Origin: Bacteroidales bacterium UBA4360
GTDB taxonomy: Bacteria; Bacteroidota; Bacteroidia; Bacteroidales; UBA932
NCBI GenBank assembly: GCA_002393945.1
Contig: DGSO01000013.1
Coordinates: 62,001-126,000 of the forward strand
DNA length: 64,000 nucleotides
Direction of reading: 5' to 3'
A program made the translations under genes and the position numbers. The notes under the pieces are model-generated. The model worked only from the letters and a program-made list of their open reading frames with translations, did no database searches and had not been told where the DNA came from. Below, piece by piece: positions 33,810-42,468 of the stretch (positions are counted from its first letter, which is position 1; each line of letters opens with the position of its first letter).

Positions 33810-34736
33810 ATGAAGAAGACTCTGAAACTTGAAGCAATCGAACCCATCGAAATTTATGGGGTGGGAAACAAAATACTCACGGAATTCTGTTCCTATTTCC
33901 CTCATCTCAAGGTGACCGCCCGCGGCGATGAACTCATCCTCGAAGGAAGGGAGTCGGACATAGCCGAATTCAACATCCGCTTTGCTGAACTTATAGAAAA
34001 ACGTCACCGCAAGATGAACCTTACGGTATATGACGTGGAGGACATCTTTGCAGGAGGGCAGGAGGACCAATTCCGCCTCGCCGGGGACGGCATCATAGTT
34101 TACGGAACCGACGGCAAAGCCATCCGCGCACGCAACAAAACGCAGCAGGACCTCGTCAAGGCCTATTTTGAAAACGACCTGGTCTTTGCTATCGGCCCGG
34201 CTGGAACAGGAAAGACTTACACCGCCATAGCACTTGCTGTGAGGGCGCTCAAAAACAGGGAAATAAAGAGGATCATCCTTACACGTCCTGCAGTTGAGGC
34301 AGGAGAGCGCCTCGGTTTTCTGCCCGGAGACCTCAAGGACAAGCTGGACCCGTATCTGCAGCCGCTTTATGACGCTTTGTCAGACATGATCCCCTCAAAG
34401 AAACTGCAGGATTTCATGGGTGACGGAACCATCCAGATTGCGCCGTTGGCATATATGAGAGGCCGCACGCTGGACCGCGCATGCGTCATCCTGGACGAAG
34501 CCCAGAACACCAACCTGGGCCAGCTCAAGATGTTCCTTACCCGTATGGGACCCAGCGCCAAGTTCATCGTCACCGGTGACGCTACGCAGATAGACCTTCC
34601 CCACAGGGAAGACTCCGGCCTTCTGCGGGGGATCGAACTCCTTGAGGGCATCAAGGGAATCGCCACCGTCAGGTTCACTCCTGCCGACATAGTCCGCCAT
34701 CCCCTGGTGACCAAGATTGTTAACGCTTTCGGTTAG
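33810..34736 (+). CDS. phoH: PhoH-family ATPase
   Basis: Cytoplasmic PhoH-like P-loop ATPase, a family linked to RNA metabolism and to YbeY. The 308-residue protein has an N-terminal RNA-binding-like region (about 1-75), Walker A GPAGTGKT (129-136), the conserved TRPAVEAGERLGFLPGD segment and Walker B VILDEAQNT (about 228-236). The ATG at 33810 is preferred because the conserved region begins there and a -7 box precedes it; the frame is open further upstream only over the divergent gene. A tRNA-Pro follows. Confidence 0.93.
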   Translation: MKKTLKLEAIEPIEIYGVGNKILTEFCSYFPHLKVTARGDELILEGRESDIAEFNIRFAELIEKRHRKMNLTVYDVEDIFAGGQEDQFRLAGDGIIVYGTDGKAIRARNKTQQDLVKAYFENDLVFAIGPAGTGKTYTAIALAVRALKNREIKRIILTRPAVEAGERLGFLPGDLKDKLDPYLQPLYDALSDMIPSKKLQDFMGDGTIQIAPLAYMRGRTLDRACVILDEAQNTNLGQLKMFLTRMGPSAKFIVTGDATQIDLPHREDSGLLRGIELLEGIKGIATVRFTPADIVRHPLVTKIVNAFG

Positions 34737-34770
34737 TTTTTTGCAAAAAGACTAAAAAAATGTAATATTT

Positions 34771-34801
34771 TTTGGTTTTTGTTAAAAAAACTGTACCTTT
34801 G
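34771..34801 (+). promoter_or_regulatory. Promoter of tRNA-Pro
   Basis: TTTG (34771-34774), 19-nt spacer, TACCTTTG (34794-34801): full Bacteroides consensus, 14 bases before the tRNA. Confidence 0.8.
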
Positions 34802-34815
34802 CAATCCCAATTCCT

Positions 34816-34888
34816 CTGGATGTAGCGCAGTTGGTAGCGCACCTGGTTAGGGACCAGGAGGTCGCTGGTTCAAGTCCAGTCATCCAGA
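34816..34888 (+). tRNA. tRNA-Pro (AGG)
   Basis: Complete cloverleaf: acceptor CTGGATG pairs with CATCCAG, D-stem GCGC/GCGC, anticodon stem CCTGG/CCAGG with loop TTAGGGA, giving anticodon AGG. C1-G72, A73 and G35-G36-G37 fit tRNA-Pro. CCA is encoded at 34889-34891. An adenosine at position 34 is unusual for a bacterial tRNA-Pro. Confidence 0.9.
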
Positions 34889-34895
34889 CCATTGA

Positions 34896-34933
34896 AAATC
34901 AAGCACTTGCGAGTTTTCGAAAGTGCTTGATTT
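34896..34933 (+). terminator. Terminator of tRNA-Pro
   Basis: Perfect 13-bp stem (34896-34908 with 34921-34933), 12-nt loop, followed by CTTTCT. It ends 13 bases before the ATG of the SMR transporter gene. Confidence 0.8.
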
Positions 34934-34946
34934 CTTTCTACATTAT

Positions 34947-35267
34947 ATGAATTGGATTATTCTGATTGTTGCCGGGTTGTGTGAATGTGGGTTCACCTTC
35001 TGTCTTGGCAAGGCCAAAATGGCCGCGGGCTGGGAAGCCTTTGGATGGTATGCCGGATTCGTGATCGTATCGGCCCTTAGCATGCTGCTGCTTGCAAAAG
35101 CGAGCAAGACTATTCCTATAGGCACGGCCTATCCGGTATGGACCGGAATCGGCGCCGTGGGCACAGTCCTTATCGGCATATTCGTTTTCAAGGAGCCGGC
35201 CACTTTCTGGAGGATGTTTTTCATCGTGACGCTCATCGCCTCCGTTATCGGGCTCAAGATGGTGTAA
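34947..35267 (+). CDS. SMR-family transporter, SugE/Gdx-like
   Basis: A 106-residue inner-membrane protein with four transmembrane helices. The essential membrane Glu is at position 13 (AGLCECGF) and the SugE/Gdx-type segment GTAYPVWTGIGAVG is present (about 65-78), with Pro where the usual sequence has Ala. SugE-like members export guanidinium or quaternary ammonium compounds. The start is ATG 34947, directly before the first helix; the frame open to 34923 lies in the terminator hairpin. No guanidine riboswitch was recognised in front of it. Confidence 0.85.
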   Translation: MNWIILIVAGLCECGFTFCLGKAKMAAGWEAFGWYAGFVIVSALSMLLLAKASKTIPIGTAYPVWTGIGAVGTVLIGIFVFKEPATFWRMFFIVTLIASVIGLKMV

Positions 35268-35282
35268 GTTATTACTGGACAT

Positions 35283-35314
35283 CTTGCCAGTCCCGCAAAC
35301 TGTGCTTATCTTTG
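35283..35314 (+). promoter_or_regulatory. Promoter of GH94 gene
   Basis: CTTG (35283-35286), 20-nt spacer, TATCTTTG (35307-35314). The implied transcription start near 35321 supports the ATG at 35337 over the one at 35316. Confidence 0.6.
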
Positions 35315-35336
35315 TGTGTCAATAAACTGGCACGGA

Positions 35337-37712
35337 ATGAAAGAATACGGACATTTTGACGACGCTAAACGCGAGTATGTCATCACAGACCCGGCCACAC
35401 CATGGCCGTGGATAAACTATCTTGGAACGGAGGATTTCTTCTCCCTCATATCCAACACAGCCGGAGGTTACTGTTTCTGCAAGGATGCAAAATTCAGGCG
35501 CATCCTGCGTTACAGGTACAACGGCGTGCCCATGGATGACGGCGGGCGCTATTACTATATAAAGGATGGCGACACGGTCTGGAACCCCGGCTGGAAGCCG
35601 TGCAAGACGCAGCTCGATGCCTACGAGTGCCGCCACGGCATGGGATATACGCGCGTTTCAGGGGAGAAGAACGGGCTCCGTGCCGATGTCCTCTTCTTCG
35701 TTCCCATCGGCCACCGCTGCGAGGTGCACCGCGTGAAGCTCACCAATACCGGAAAGACCCGGAAGTCCTTCCAGCTGTATTCTTTCGTGGAATGGTGCCT
35801 GTGGAATGCGTCCACGGACATGGAGAACTTCCAGAGGAACCTGTCTACCGGAGAGGTGGAGATTGACGGCAATGTCCTGTATCACAAGACTGAATACCGC
35901 GAGCGCAGGGACCACTATGCTTTCTTTGGGGTGAACCGCCCCTTTGACGGTTTCGATATGGACAGGGAGACTTTCATCGGCCTGTACAATGGATTTGATG
36001 CGCCGCAGCAGGTGCTGGCCGGCACTTCGGGGAACTCAGTCGCACACGGCTGGAGCCCTGTCGCTTCGCACAGGTTCGACCTTACCCTTGAGCCGGGGGC
36101 ATCGGAAGAGCTCATTTTCGTGCTGGGTTATGTGGAGAATGCCCCGGAGGAGAAGTTCGTTTCAAAGGGCGTCATCAACAAGGCCAAGGCGCAGAGGATG
36201 ATGGAGGCGTTTGCGACTCCGGAGCAGGCAGATGCGGCATTCGGCAGGCTCAGGGCCTTCTGGGATGACCTTCTTGGACGCTTCAACGTTCAGTCGGACG
36301 TGCCGGAACTGGACAGGACGGTGAATATCTGGAACCAGTACCAGTGCATGATAACCTTCTTCTTCAGCAGGAGTGCCAGCTATTTCGAAAGCGGCATCGG
36401 CAGGGGAATGGGATTCCGCGACTCCAATCAGGACCTTGCCGGTATCGTGCATCTTATTCCGGAACGGGCAAGGCAGAGGATACTGGACATCGCTGCGACA
36501 CAGTTCCCGGACGGAGGCTGCTACCACCAGTACCAGCCGCTTACAAAGCGCGGTAACAACGACATCGGCGGAGGTTTCAACGACGATCCCCTGTGGCTGA
36601 TTTTCGGCACGGTGGCGTATATCCGCGAGACAGGCGACTTCGGCATCCTTGAAGAGCCGGTGCCTTTTTACAACAAGCCCGGGACGGAAGTTTCGCTGCT
36701 GGAGCACCTGAAGATCAGTTTTGCCCACGTAACGGAGAACCTCGGCCCCCATGGGCTTCCCCTCATCGGCAGGGCCGACTGGAACGACTGCCTTAACCTT
36801 AACTGCTTCTCTGACAATCCGGACGAATCCTTCCAGACCACGGAAAACAAGACCGAGGGCTCCAAGGCCGAATCCCTCATGATTGCAGGCCTTTTCGTCG
36901 CGGAGGGCAAGGACTTCGCCGAGCTTCTGGAGCGTATCGGCAAAGATGCCGCTCATGTGCGCAAAGTTGTTGCCGATATGGAAGAAGCCGTGAAGAAATA
37001 CGGCTGGGACGGGCAGTGGTTCCTTCGCGCGTACGATTATTACGGCAATAAAATCGGCTCCCATGATTGCGAAGAGGGCAAGGTTTTCATCGAAAGCCAG
37101 GGCTGGTGCACTATGGCCCGCATCGGTGCCGATGAAGGCCTCTGCGACAAGGCTCTTGACTCTGCGGTCAAGTATCTCGAGTGCGAGCACGGCCTTGTGC
37201 TCAATACCCCTGCCTATACGACCTATATCAAGGATTACGGCGAGATAAGTTCGTATCCTGAAGGCTACAAGGAGAATGCGGGCATCTTCTGCCACAACAA
37301 TCCTTGGGTAATCATCGGCGAAGCCATGGCCGGCAGGGCCGATGACGCCTGGCGCCATTACCGCAAGATAACGCCCGCCTTCACCAAGGACCAGGCGCTG
37401 AGAAAAGTGGAGCCTTATGTGTTCTGCCAGATGGTGGCCGGAAAGGATGCCGCAAAGCCAGGAGAAGGCAAGAACAGCTGGCTTACGGGCACCGCTGCAT
37501 GGACTTGGAAAGCCGTGAGCGAGGCCCTGCTTGGCATCAAGCCCCAGTTTGACGGCCTTCTTGTGGAGCCCTGCATCCCAATCGGCACATACAGGATTCA
37601 CCGCCGCTTCCGTGATGCAGAGTACGACCTTACCATACGCCAGACTGGTAAGGGAGGCAGTTATTTCATCCCCTACAAGCCCGGCAGTCAGGTAATCGAG
37701 ATTGAACTTTAG
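35337..37712 (+). CDS. GH94 cellobiose phosphorylase-like enzyme
   Basis: Inverting glycoside phosphorylase of family GH94, which cleaves beta-linked disaccharides with phosphate to give a sugar 1-phosphate. The 791-residue protein begins with the cellobiose-phosphorylase-like YGHFDDAKREYVITDP and TPWPWINYLGTEDFFSLI regions, contains the catalytic-acid motif GFRDSNQDL, and keeps the family's (alpha/alpha)6 barrel sequence (DWNDCLNL, QGWCTMARIG). No signal peptide, so it is cytoplasmic. Cellobiose is the likeliest substrate; chitobiose or another beta-disaccharide is possible. Its stop overlaps the convergent hutI stop by four bases. Confidence 0.92.
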   Translation: MKEYGHFDDAKREYVITDPATPWPWINYLGTEDFFSLISNTAGGYCFCKDAKFRRILRYRYNGVPMDDGGRYYYIKDGDTVWNPGWKPCKTQLDAYECRHGMGYTRVSGEKNGLRADVLFFVPIGHRCEVHRVKLTNTGKTRKSFQLYSFVEWCLWNASTDMENFQRNLSTGEVEIDGNVLYHKTEYRERRDHYAFFGVNRPFDGFDMDRETFIGLYNGFDAPQQVLAGTSGNSVAHGWSPVASHRFDLTLEPGASEELIFVLGYVENAPEEKFVSKGVINKAKAQRMMEAFATPEQADAAFGRLRAFWDDLLGRFNVQSDVPELDRTVNIWNQYQCMITFFFSRSASYFESGIGRGMGFRDSNQDLAGIVHLIPERARQRILDIAATQFPDGGCYHQYQPLTKRGNNDIGGGFNDDPLWLIFGTVAYIRETGDFGILEEPVPFYNKPGTEVSLLEHLKISFAHVTENLGPHGLPLIGRADWNDCLNLNCFSDNPDESFQTTENKTEGSKAESLMIAGLFVAEGKDFAELLERIGKDAAHVRKVVADMEEAVKKYGWDGQWFLRAYDYYGNKIGSHDCEEGKVFIESQGWCTMARIGADEGLCDKALDSAVKYLECEHGLVLNTPAYTTYIKDYGEISSYPEGYKENAGIFCHNNPWVIIGEAMAGRADDAWRHYRKITPAFTKDQALRKVEPYVFCQMVAGKDAAKPGEGKNSWLTGTAAWTWKAVSEALLGIKPQFDGLLVEPCIPIGTYRIHRRFRDAEYDLTIRQTGKGGSYFIPYKPGSQVIEIEL

Positions 37713-38917
37713 ATTTCCTTGCCTTCAATGAACACCTTGCTTATGAACGGGGTGTGGTGGAGGTAGGGAAGTTTTGTGAGTGTCCAGCCAGGCTGAGTCA
37801 GAATCAGGCTGGCTTTTTTTCCGCGTGTAATGGAGCCCAGCTCATGAGAAACGCCCATGGCATAAGCGCTGTTGAGGGTGACGGCATTGAATGCCTGTGC
37901 TGGCGTAAGGCGCATCCTGATGCAGCCAAGGGCCATCACAAAGCGCATGTCTCCGGATGGCGAGGAGCCGGGATTATAGTCTGATGCCAGCGCCACCCCA
38001 AGGCCGGCGTTGATGTAATCCTTTGCCCTGCCATAAGGTATTCCAAGGAAGAAAGATGAGCCGGGAAGCATCGTGGGCATGGTTTCAGACCCCCGAAGGG
38101 CCTCGATCTCTGCATCGGTAGTCCTTTCCAGATGGTCTACGGACAGTGCTCCGTGCTTGACTCCAACCTGTACGCCGCCGCTAACTGCAAGCTCATTGGC
38201 ATGGATTTTCGGCCTCAGAAGGCCCTTTGCGGCCGAAAGAATACGGTCTGTGTCTTCCACGGTAAAAAAGCCTTCGTCGCAGAATACGTCTACGAAATCG
38301 GCCAGCTTTGCAGCCTCCGGAATCATGTCTATAACGGCCTGCACATAGTCTTCATGGGAGTACCCCCTGCCGATGGCATGAGCCCCCAGAAAAGTGCTTT
38401 TGACCGTTGCCGGGACCGTTTTCCTGATGCGGTCAATTACACGAAGCATCTTCATTTCGCCCTTCGGGTTGAGCCCGTAACCGCTCTTTATTTCCATGGC
38501 AACTGTACCTTTTGCCATCATCTCTTTCACACGCGCCATGGACTGCTCGAAGAGCGAGTCCTCGGAGGTGGTGCCCAGAAGGTCCGATGAGTTGAGAATT
38601 CCACCTCCTCGGGCGGCGATTTCCTCATAGCTGAGGCCGTTTATCTTGTCAAGGAATTCGCCGTCACGGCTTCCTGCGTAGACTATGTGGGTATGGCTGT
38701 CGCAGAAGCCTGGGAGGATCATGCCGCCGCGGGCGTCGACTTCGCTCGGAATGTCAGAGGGGCAGGTGGACATGGGACCGAAGTCGGCAATGCGGCCGTC
38801 TTCGATGAGGAGCCAGGCGTTTTCAAGGCAGTCGACAATGCCCTGAGAGGCGCCCTCCTTTCGGAGAACGCCTTCAGGAACTATGCCGGCTAGTATTCCT
38901 ATGTTCTTGATTAGCAC
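37709..38917 (-). CDS. hutI: Imidazolonepropionase
   Basis: Third step of histidine degradation: hydrolyses 4-imidazolone-5-propionate to N-formimino-glutamate. The 402-residue amidohydrolase has the metal motif HTHIVYAGSR (about 75-84), the HAIGRGYSHEDY segment, and the C-terminal SDYNPGSSPSGDM with the metal-ligand Asp. Last gene of the hut operon; it overlaps hutH by seven bases and meets the GH94 gene end to end. Confidence 0.96.
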   Translation of the reverse strand: MLIKNIGILAGIVPEGVLRKEGASQGIVDCLENAWLLIEDGRIADFGPMSTCPSDIPSEVDARGGMILPGFCDSHTHIVYAGSRDGEFLDKINGLSYEEIAARGGGILNSSDLLGTTSEDSLFEQSMARVKEMMAKGTVAMEIKSGYGLNPKGEMKMLRVIDRIRKTVPATVKSTFLGAHAIGRGYSHEDYVQAVIDMIPEAAKLADFVDVFCDEGFFTVEDTDRILSAAKGLLRPKIHANELAVSGGVQVGVKHGALSVDHLERTTDAEIEALRGSETMPTMLPGSSFFLGIPYGRAKDYINAGLGVALASDYNPGSSPSGDMRFVMALGCIRMRLTPAQAFNAVTLNSAYAMGVSHELGSITRGKKASLILTQPGWTLTKLPYLHHTPFISKVFIEGKEI

Positions 38918-40398
38918 GGAATGCTGGTTTTACGGATGAATTCTATGCTCTTTTCGATGAGCGGATGCATGTAGGAGTCCTTGTCCAGGAAGGGAACGTC
39001 TTTCCTGTATTCTGCAACTACGCCCTCAAGGGTGGGTGAAGACTTCTCCGGGCGGCGGAACTCGAGGGCCTGTGCGGCGTTGAAGAGTTCGATTGCGAGC
39101 ACCCTCTCTACATTGTCTACGATCCTTACGAGCTTTGTGGCGGAGTTGGAGCCCATGGAGACGTGGTCTTCCTGACCCTGGGAAGAGGGAATGGAGTCGC
39201 ATGATGCCGGCCAGCAGAGTCCCTTGTTTTGGGAAACGATTGAGGCTGCCGTGTACTGCGGAATCATGAAGCCGCTGTTGAGGCCGGGATTGGCGACCAG
39301 GTACTTTGGAAGCCCTCTGAGGCCATGGATGAGCTGATAGGTGCGGCGTTCCGATATGCTTGCAAGTTCCGACATCGCAATGGCGAGCGCGTCCATCGGA
39401 ATGGCAATGGGCTCACCGTGGAAGTTGCCTGCGGAAATGATCATGTCTTCCTCGGGGAAAACGTTGGGGTTGTCCGTCGTGGAGTTGATTTCGTTCTCGA
39501 TGACGGATTTCACATAAAGGATGTTGTCCTTGACGGCTCCGTGAACCTGAGGGATGCAGCGGAAGCTGTATGGATCCTGGACGTGTTCCTTGTGCCTCTG
39601 GATGAGCTGGCTGCCTTCGAGAAGTTCGCAGAAACGCTTTCCTGTGCTTATCTGACCGTTATGGGGACGGATAAGGTGCGTCAGGGGAAGGAAAGGCTCG
39701 ATACGGCCGTCATAGGCATCCAGGGAGATGGCGCCGATGACATCGGCCCAGCGGGAGAGGCGCATGCTCTTGAGGATGGACCATACGGCATGGGCGCTCA
39801 TGAACTGGGTGCCGTTCAGGAGGGCGAGGCCTTCCTTTGACTGCAGCTTGATGGGCTCCCAGCCCTTTTCTTTCCATACTTCCGCCGCGGGGCGTTCTTT
39901 CCCTTTATATAACACTTCTCCAAGGCCGATGAGCGGAAGGCTCAGGTGGGCAAGAGGCGCGAGGTCTCCGGAGGCTCCAAGCGAACCTTGCTGATAGACG
40001 ACAGGGAGGATATCGTCGTTGTACATGTCGATGAGCCTCTGTGCCGTGATAAGCTGTACGCCGGAATGGCCGTATGCAAAGTTCCTAATCTTGAGGAAGA
40101 GCATGAGCTTGACAATCTCCGGGCGTACTTTTTCTCCGGCGCCGCAGGCGTGGGACACTACCAGATTGTGCTGAAGCTGCGAGAGGTCTTCCTTGGGAAT
40201 GGTGACGTTGTAGAGTGAACCGAATCCGGTGGTGATACCGTAGATGGGTCTTCCTACATCGTCCATCTTGCTGTCAAGATATTCGCGGCAGCGGATGATG
40301 GCTGCTTCGGATTCTTTGGAGAGAGCGAGCTTTTCGCCTTTGTCAAATATCTCCCTCACATCTTCCAGGGAGAGCCTTTTGCTAGAGATATAATGCAT
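38911..40398 (-). CDS. hutH: Histidine ammonia-lyase
   Basis: First step of histidine degradation: deaminates histidine to urocanate. The 495 residues contain the Ala-Ser-Gly triad (142-144, in GSLGASGDLAPLAH) that cyclises to the MIO cofactor, the N-terminal YGITTGFG motif (53-60) and the C-terminal Gln-rich active-site segment SSQGQEDHVSMG. Third gene of the operon; its ATG overlaps the hutU stop by one base (TAATG). Confidence 0.97.
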   Translation of the reverse strand: MHYISSKRLSLEDVREIFDKGEKLALSKESEAAIIRCREYLDSKMDDVGRPIYGITTGFGSLYNVTIPKEDLSQLQHNLVVSHACGAGEKVRPEIVKLMLFLKIRNFAYGHSGVQLITAQRLIDMYNDDILPVVYQQGSLGASGDLAPLAHLSLPLIGLGEVLYKGKERPAAEVWKEKGWEPIKLQSKEGLALLNGTQFMSAHAVWSILKSMRLSRWADVIGAISLDAYDGRIEPFLPLTHLIRPHNGQISTGKRFCELLEGSQLIQRHKEHVQDPYSFRCIPQVHGAVKDNILYVKSVIENEINSTTDNPNVFPEEDMIISAGNFHGEPIAIPMDALAIAMSELASISERRTYQLIHGLRGLPKYLVANPGLNSGFMIPQYTAASIVSQNKGLCWPASCDSIPSSQGQEDHVSMGSNSATKLVRIVDNVERVLAIELFNAAQALEFRRPEKSSPTLEGVVAEYRKDVPFLDKDSYMHPLIEKSIEFIRKTSIPC

Positions 40399-42410
40399 TA
40401 CTTGAGAGATTTCAGGATTAAGTCTTCATCGGCCTCGTTGGGGAGGGTGACCTTGAGAAGTGGAGTCCGTTTCATTTCCCTTTCAATCGCAAAGCGGGCG
40501 CCTTCGTTGCGTGCCCAGGAGCGGCGGGCGATGCCGTTGTTCACATCCCAGAACAGCATTTCGCGGATGTGGCGGTCGCTGTCCGAAGAGCCGTCTATAA
40601 CCATGCCGAAGCCGCCGTTTATCACTTCGCCCCAGCCTACGCCGCCACCGTTATGGATGGAGACCCAGGTGGCGCCGCGGAAACCGTCGCCGATGACGTT
40701 CTGGACGGCCATGTCGGCACAGAACTGGCTGCCGTCATAGATGTTGGAGGTCTCGCGGAAGGGGGAGTCGGTGCCGGAGACGTCGTGGTGGTCGCGGCCA
40801 AGGACTATCGGCGCAGAGATCCGGCCTTCCTTTATGGCCTTGTTGAAGGCAAGGGCGATCTTGGTGCGGCCTTCGCAGTCGGCATAGAGGATTCTGGCCT
40901 GGGAGCCTACTACGAGGTGGTTCCTGCCGGCTTCTTCTATCCAGTGGATGTTGTCCTTCATCTGGCCCTTGATTTCGTCGGGGGCCGTTTCTGCCATTTC
41001 GGTAAGCACCTTGACGGCGATGGCGTCGGAGGCGGCGAGGTCTTCGGGCTTTTCGCTCATGCACACCCAGCGGAACGGGCCGAATCCGTAGTCGAAGTAA
41101 AGCGGTCCCATGATGTCCTGGACGTAGGAAGGATAGCGGAAGGAGCCGTCTTCGCGGAGGATGTCGGCACCGGCGCGGGAACTCTCGAGGAGGAAGGCGT
41201 TGCCGTAGTCAAAGAAGTACATTCCCTTGGCGGTGAGGCGGTTGATTGCCGCAACCTGGCGGCGGAGGGATGCCTGGACGGCCTTCTTGAACTCATCCGG
41301 CTTCTCTGCCATCATCTTCTTGGACTCTTCCAGGGAGTAGCCCACAGGGTAGTAGCCGCCGGCCCACGGGTTGTGGAGGGAGGTCTGGTCGCTGCCGAGG
41401 TCTACGGGGATGTTTTCATCGGCAAGTTTTTCCCAGAGGTCCACTACATTGCCAACATACGCGAGGGAGACCACTTCCTTGTTTTCCACGGCCTTGCGGA
41501 TGCGTCCGATTAGTTCCGGGAGGTCCCTGTGGAGTTCGTCCACCCAGCCCTGGTCATAGCGTTTCTGTGCGGCCATGGGGTTGATTTCGGCAGTGACGCT
41601 CACTACGCCTGCGATATTTCCGGCCTTGGGCTGTGCGCCTGACATTCCGCCGAGGCCTGCGGTCACAAAGAGGAGTCCGCCGCGGTCTTCACCGTTTCTG
41701 CCCCGTTTGAGAAGCTGCATCCTTGCGGCGTTCATCACGGTAATGGTAGTGCCGTGCACGATGCCCTGGGGGCCGATGTACATATAGCTGCCTGCGGTCA
41801 TCTGGCCGTACTGGCTGACGCCGAGGGCGTTGAGGCGTTCCCAGTCGTCCGGCTTGGAGTAGTTGGGAATGACCATACCGTTGGTGACGATCACCCTGGG
41901 AGCGTCCTTGTGGCTGGGGAAGAGGCCCAGCGGGTGCCCCGAATACATGACGAGAGTCTGTTCGTCCGTCATGTTGGCGAGGTACTGCATTGTGAGCCTG
42001 TACTGCGCCCAGTTCTGGAAGATGGCTCCGTTGCCGCCGTAGATGATGAGCTCATGGGGGTGCTGTGCAACCCTTTCGTCCAGGTTGTTCTGGATCATGG
42101 CCATGATTGCGGCAGCCTGGCGGCATTTTGCGGGATATTCGTCTATCGGCCTTGCGTAGATGCGATACTCGGGCCTGTAGCGGTACATGTAGATGCGGCC
42201 GAAGGCTTCAAGCTCCTTTGCGAATTCCGGAGCCAGGGTCTCATGAAGGCTCTTTGGAAAGTAGCGGAGTGCGTTCTTGATGGCCAGGACCTTCTCCTTG
42301 GGGGAGAGTATGTCCTTTCGCCTTGGAGCGTGGTTAATCTCGTCGTCATAAACCTTGACGGGAGGCAGGTTTGCAGGAATTCCCTGCAGTATTTCTTCTT
42401 TGAAAGTCAT
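40398..42410 (-). CDS. hutU: Urocanate hydratase
   Basis: Second step of histidine degradation: converts urocanate to imidazolonepropionate using tightly bound NAD+. The 670-residue protein is longer than the roughly 550-residue Bacillus or Pseudomonas HutU, as in the urocanase subgroup with an N-terminal extension. Visible motifs: YGGNGAIFQNWAQY, the NAD-binding TAGLGGMSGAQPKAG (about 250-264) and DLGSDQTSLHNPW. It follows ftcD after 56 bases that contain a dispersed repeat. Confidence 0.95.
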   Translation of the reverse strand: MTFKEEILQGIPANLPPVKVYDDEINHAPRRKDILSPKEKVLAIKNALRYFPKSLHETLAPEFAKELEAFGRIYMYRYRPEYRIYARPIDEYPAKCRQAAAIMAMIQNNLDERVAQHPHELIIYGGNGAIFQNWAQYRLTMQYLANMTDEQTLVMYSGHPLGLFPSHKDAPRVIVTNGMVIPNYSKPDDWERLNALGVSQYGQMTAGSYMYIGPQGIVHGTTITVMNAARMQLLKRGRNGEDRGGLLFVTAGLGGMSGAQPKAGNIAGVVSVTAEINPMAAQKRYDQGWVDELHRDLPELIGRIRKAVENKEVVSLAYVGNVVDLWEKLADENIPVDLGSDQTSLHNPWAGGYYPVGYSLEESKKMMAEKPDEFKKAVQASLRRQVAAINRLTAKGMYFFDYGNAFLLESSRAGADILREDGSFRYPSYVQDIMGPLYFDYGFGPFRWVCMSEKPEDLAASDAIAVKVLTEMAETAPDEIKGQMKDNIHWIEEAGRNHLVVGSQARILYADCEGRTKIALAFNKAIKEGRISAPIVLGRDHHDVSGTDSPFRETSNIYDGSQFCADMAVQNVIGDGFRGATWVSIHNGGGVGWGEVINGGFGMVIDGSSDSDRHIREMLFWDVNNGIARRSWARNEGARFAIEREMKRTPLLKVTLPNEADEDLILKSLK

Positions 42411-42419
42411 ATCTTATTC

Positions 42420-42468
42420 TGTCATTTCAAGTCCCTATCTGTCATTTCGAGCGAAGTCGAGAAATCTC
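42420..42468. repeat. Dispersed repeat, copy 2 (half copy plus full copy)
   Basis: A diverged half unit starting TGTCATTTCAAG (42420-42439) precedes a full unit starting TGTCATTTCGAGCGAAG and ending GAGAAATCTC (42440-42468). It fills most of the gap between ftcD and hutU, and the ftcD stop codon overlaps its end. The half-then-full layout matches copy 1 at 19125-19171. Confidence 0.75.

Noticed and set aside
34892..34946. Guanidine riboswitch before the SMR transporter
   Set aside because: The hairpin there is the tRNA-Pro terminator; the conserved loops of guanidine aptamers were not recognised and the space is too short.
36162..37601. Minus-strand open frame of 479 codons
   Set aside because: Antisense to the GH94 gene with intact catalytic motifs; open because of high GC at third positions.
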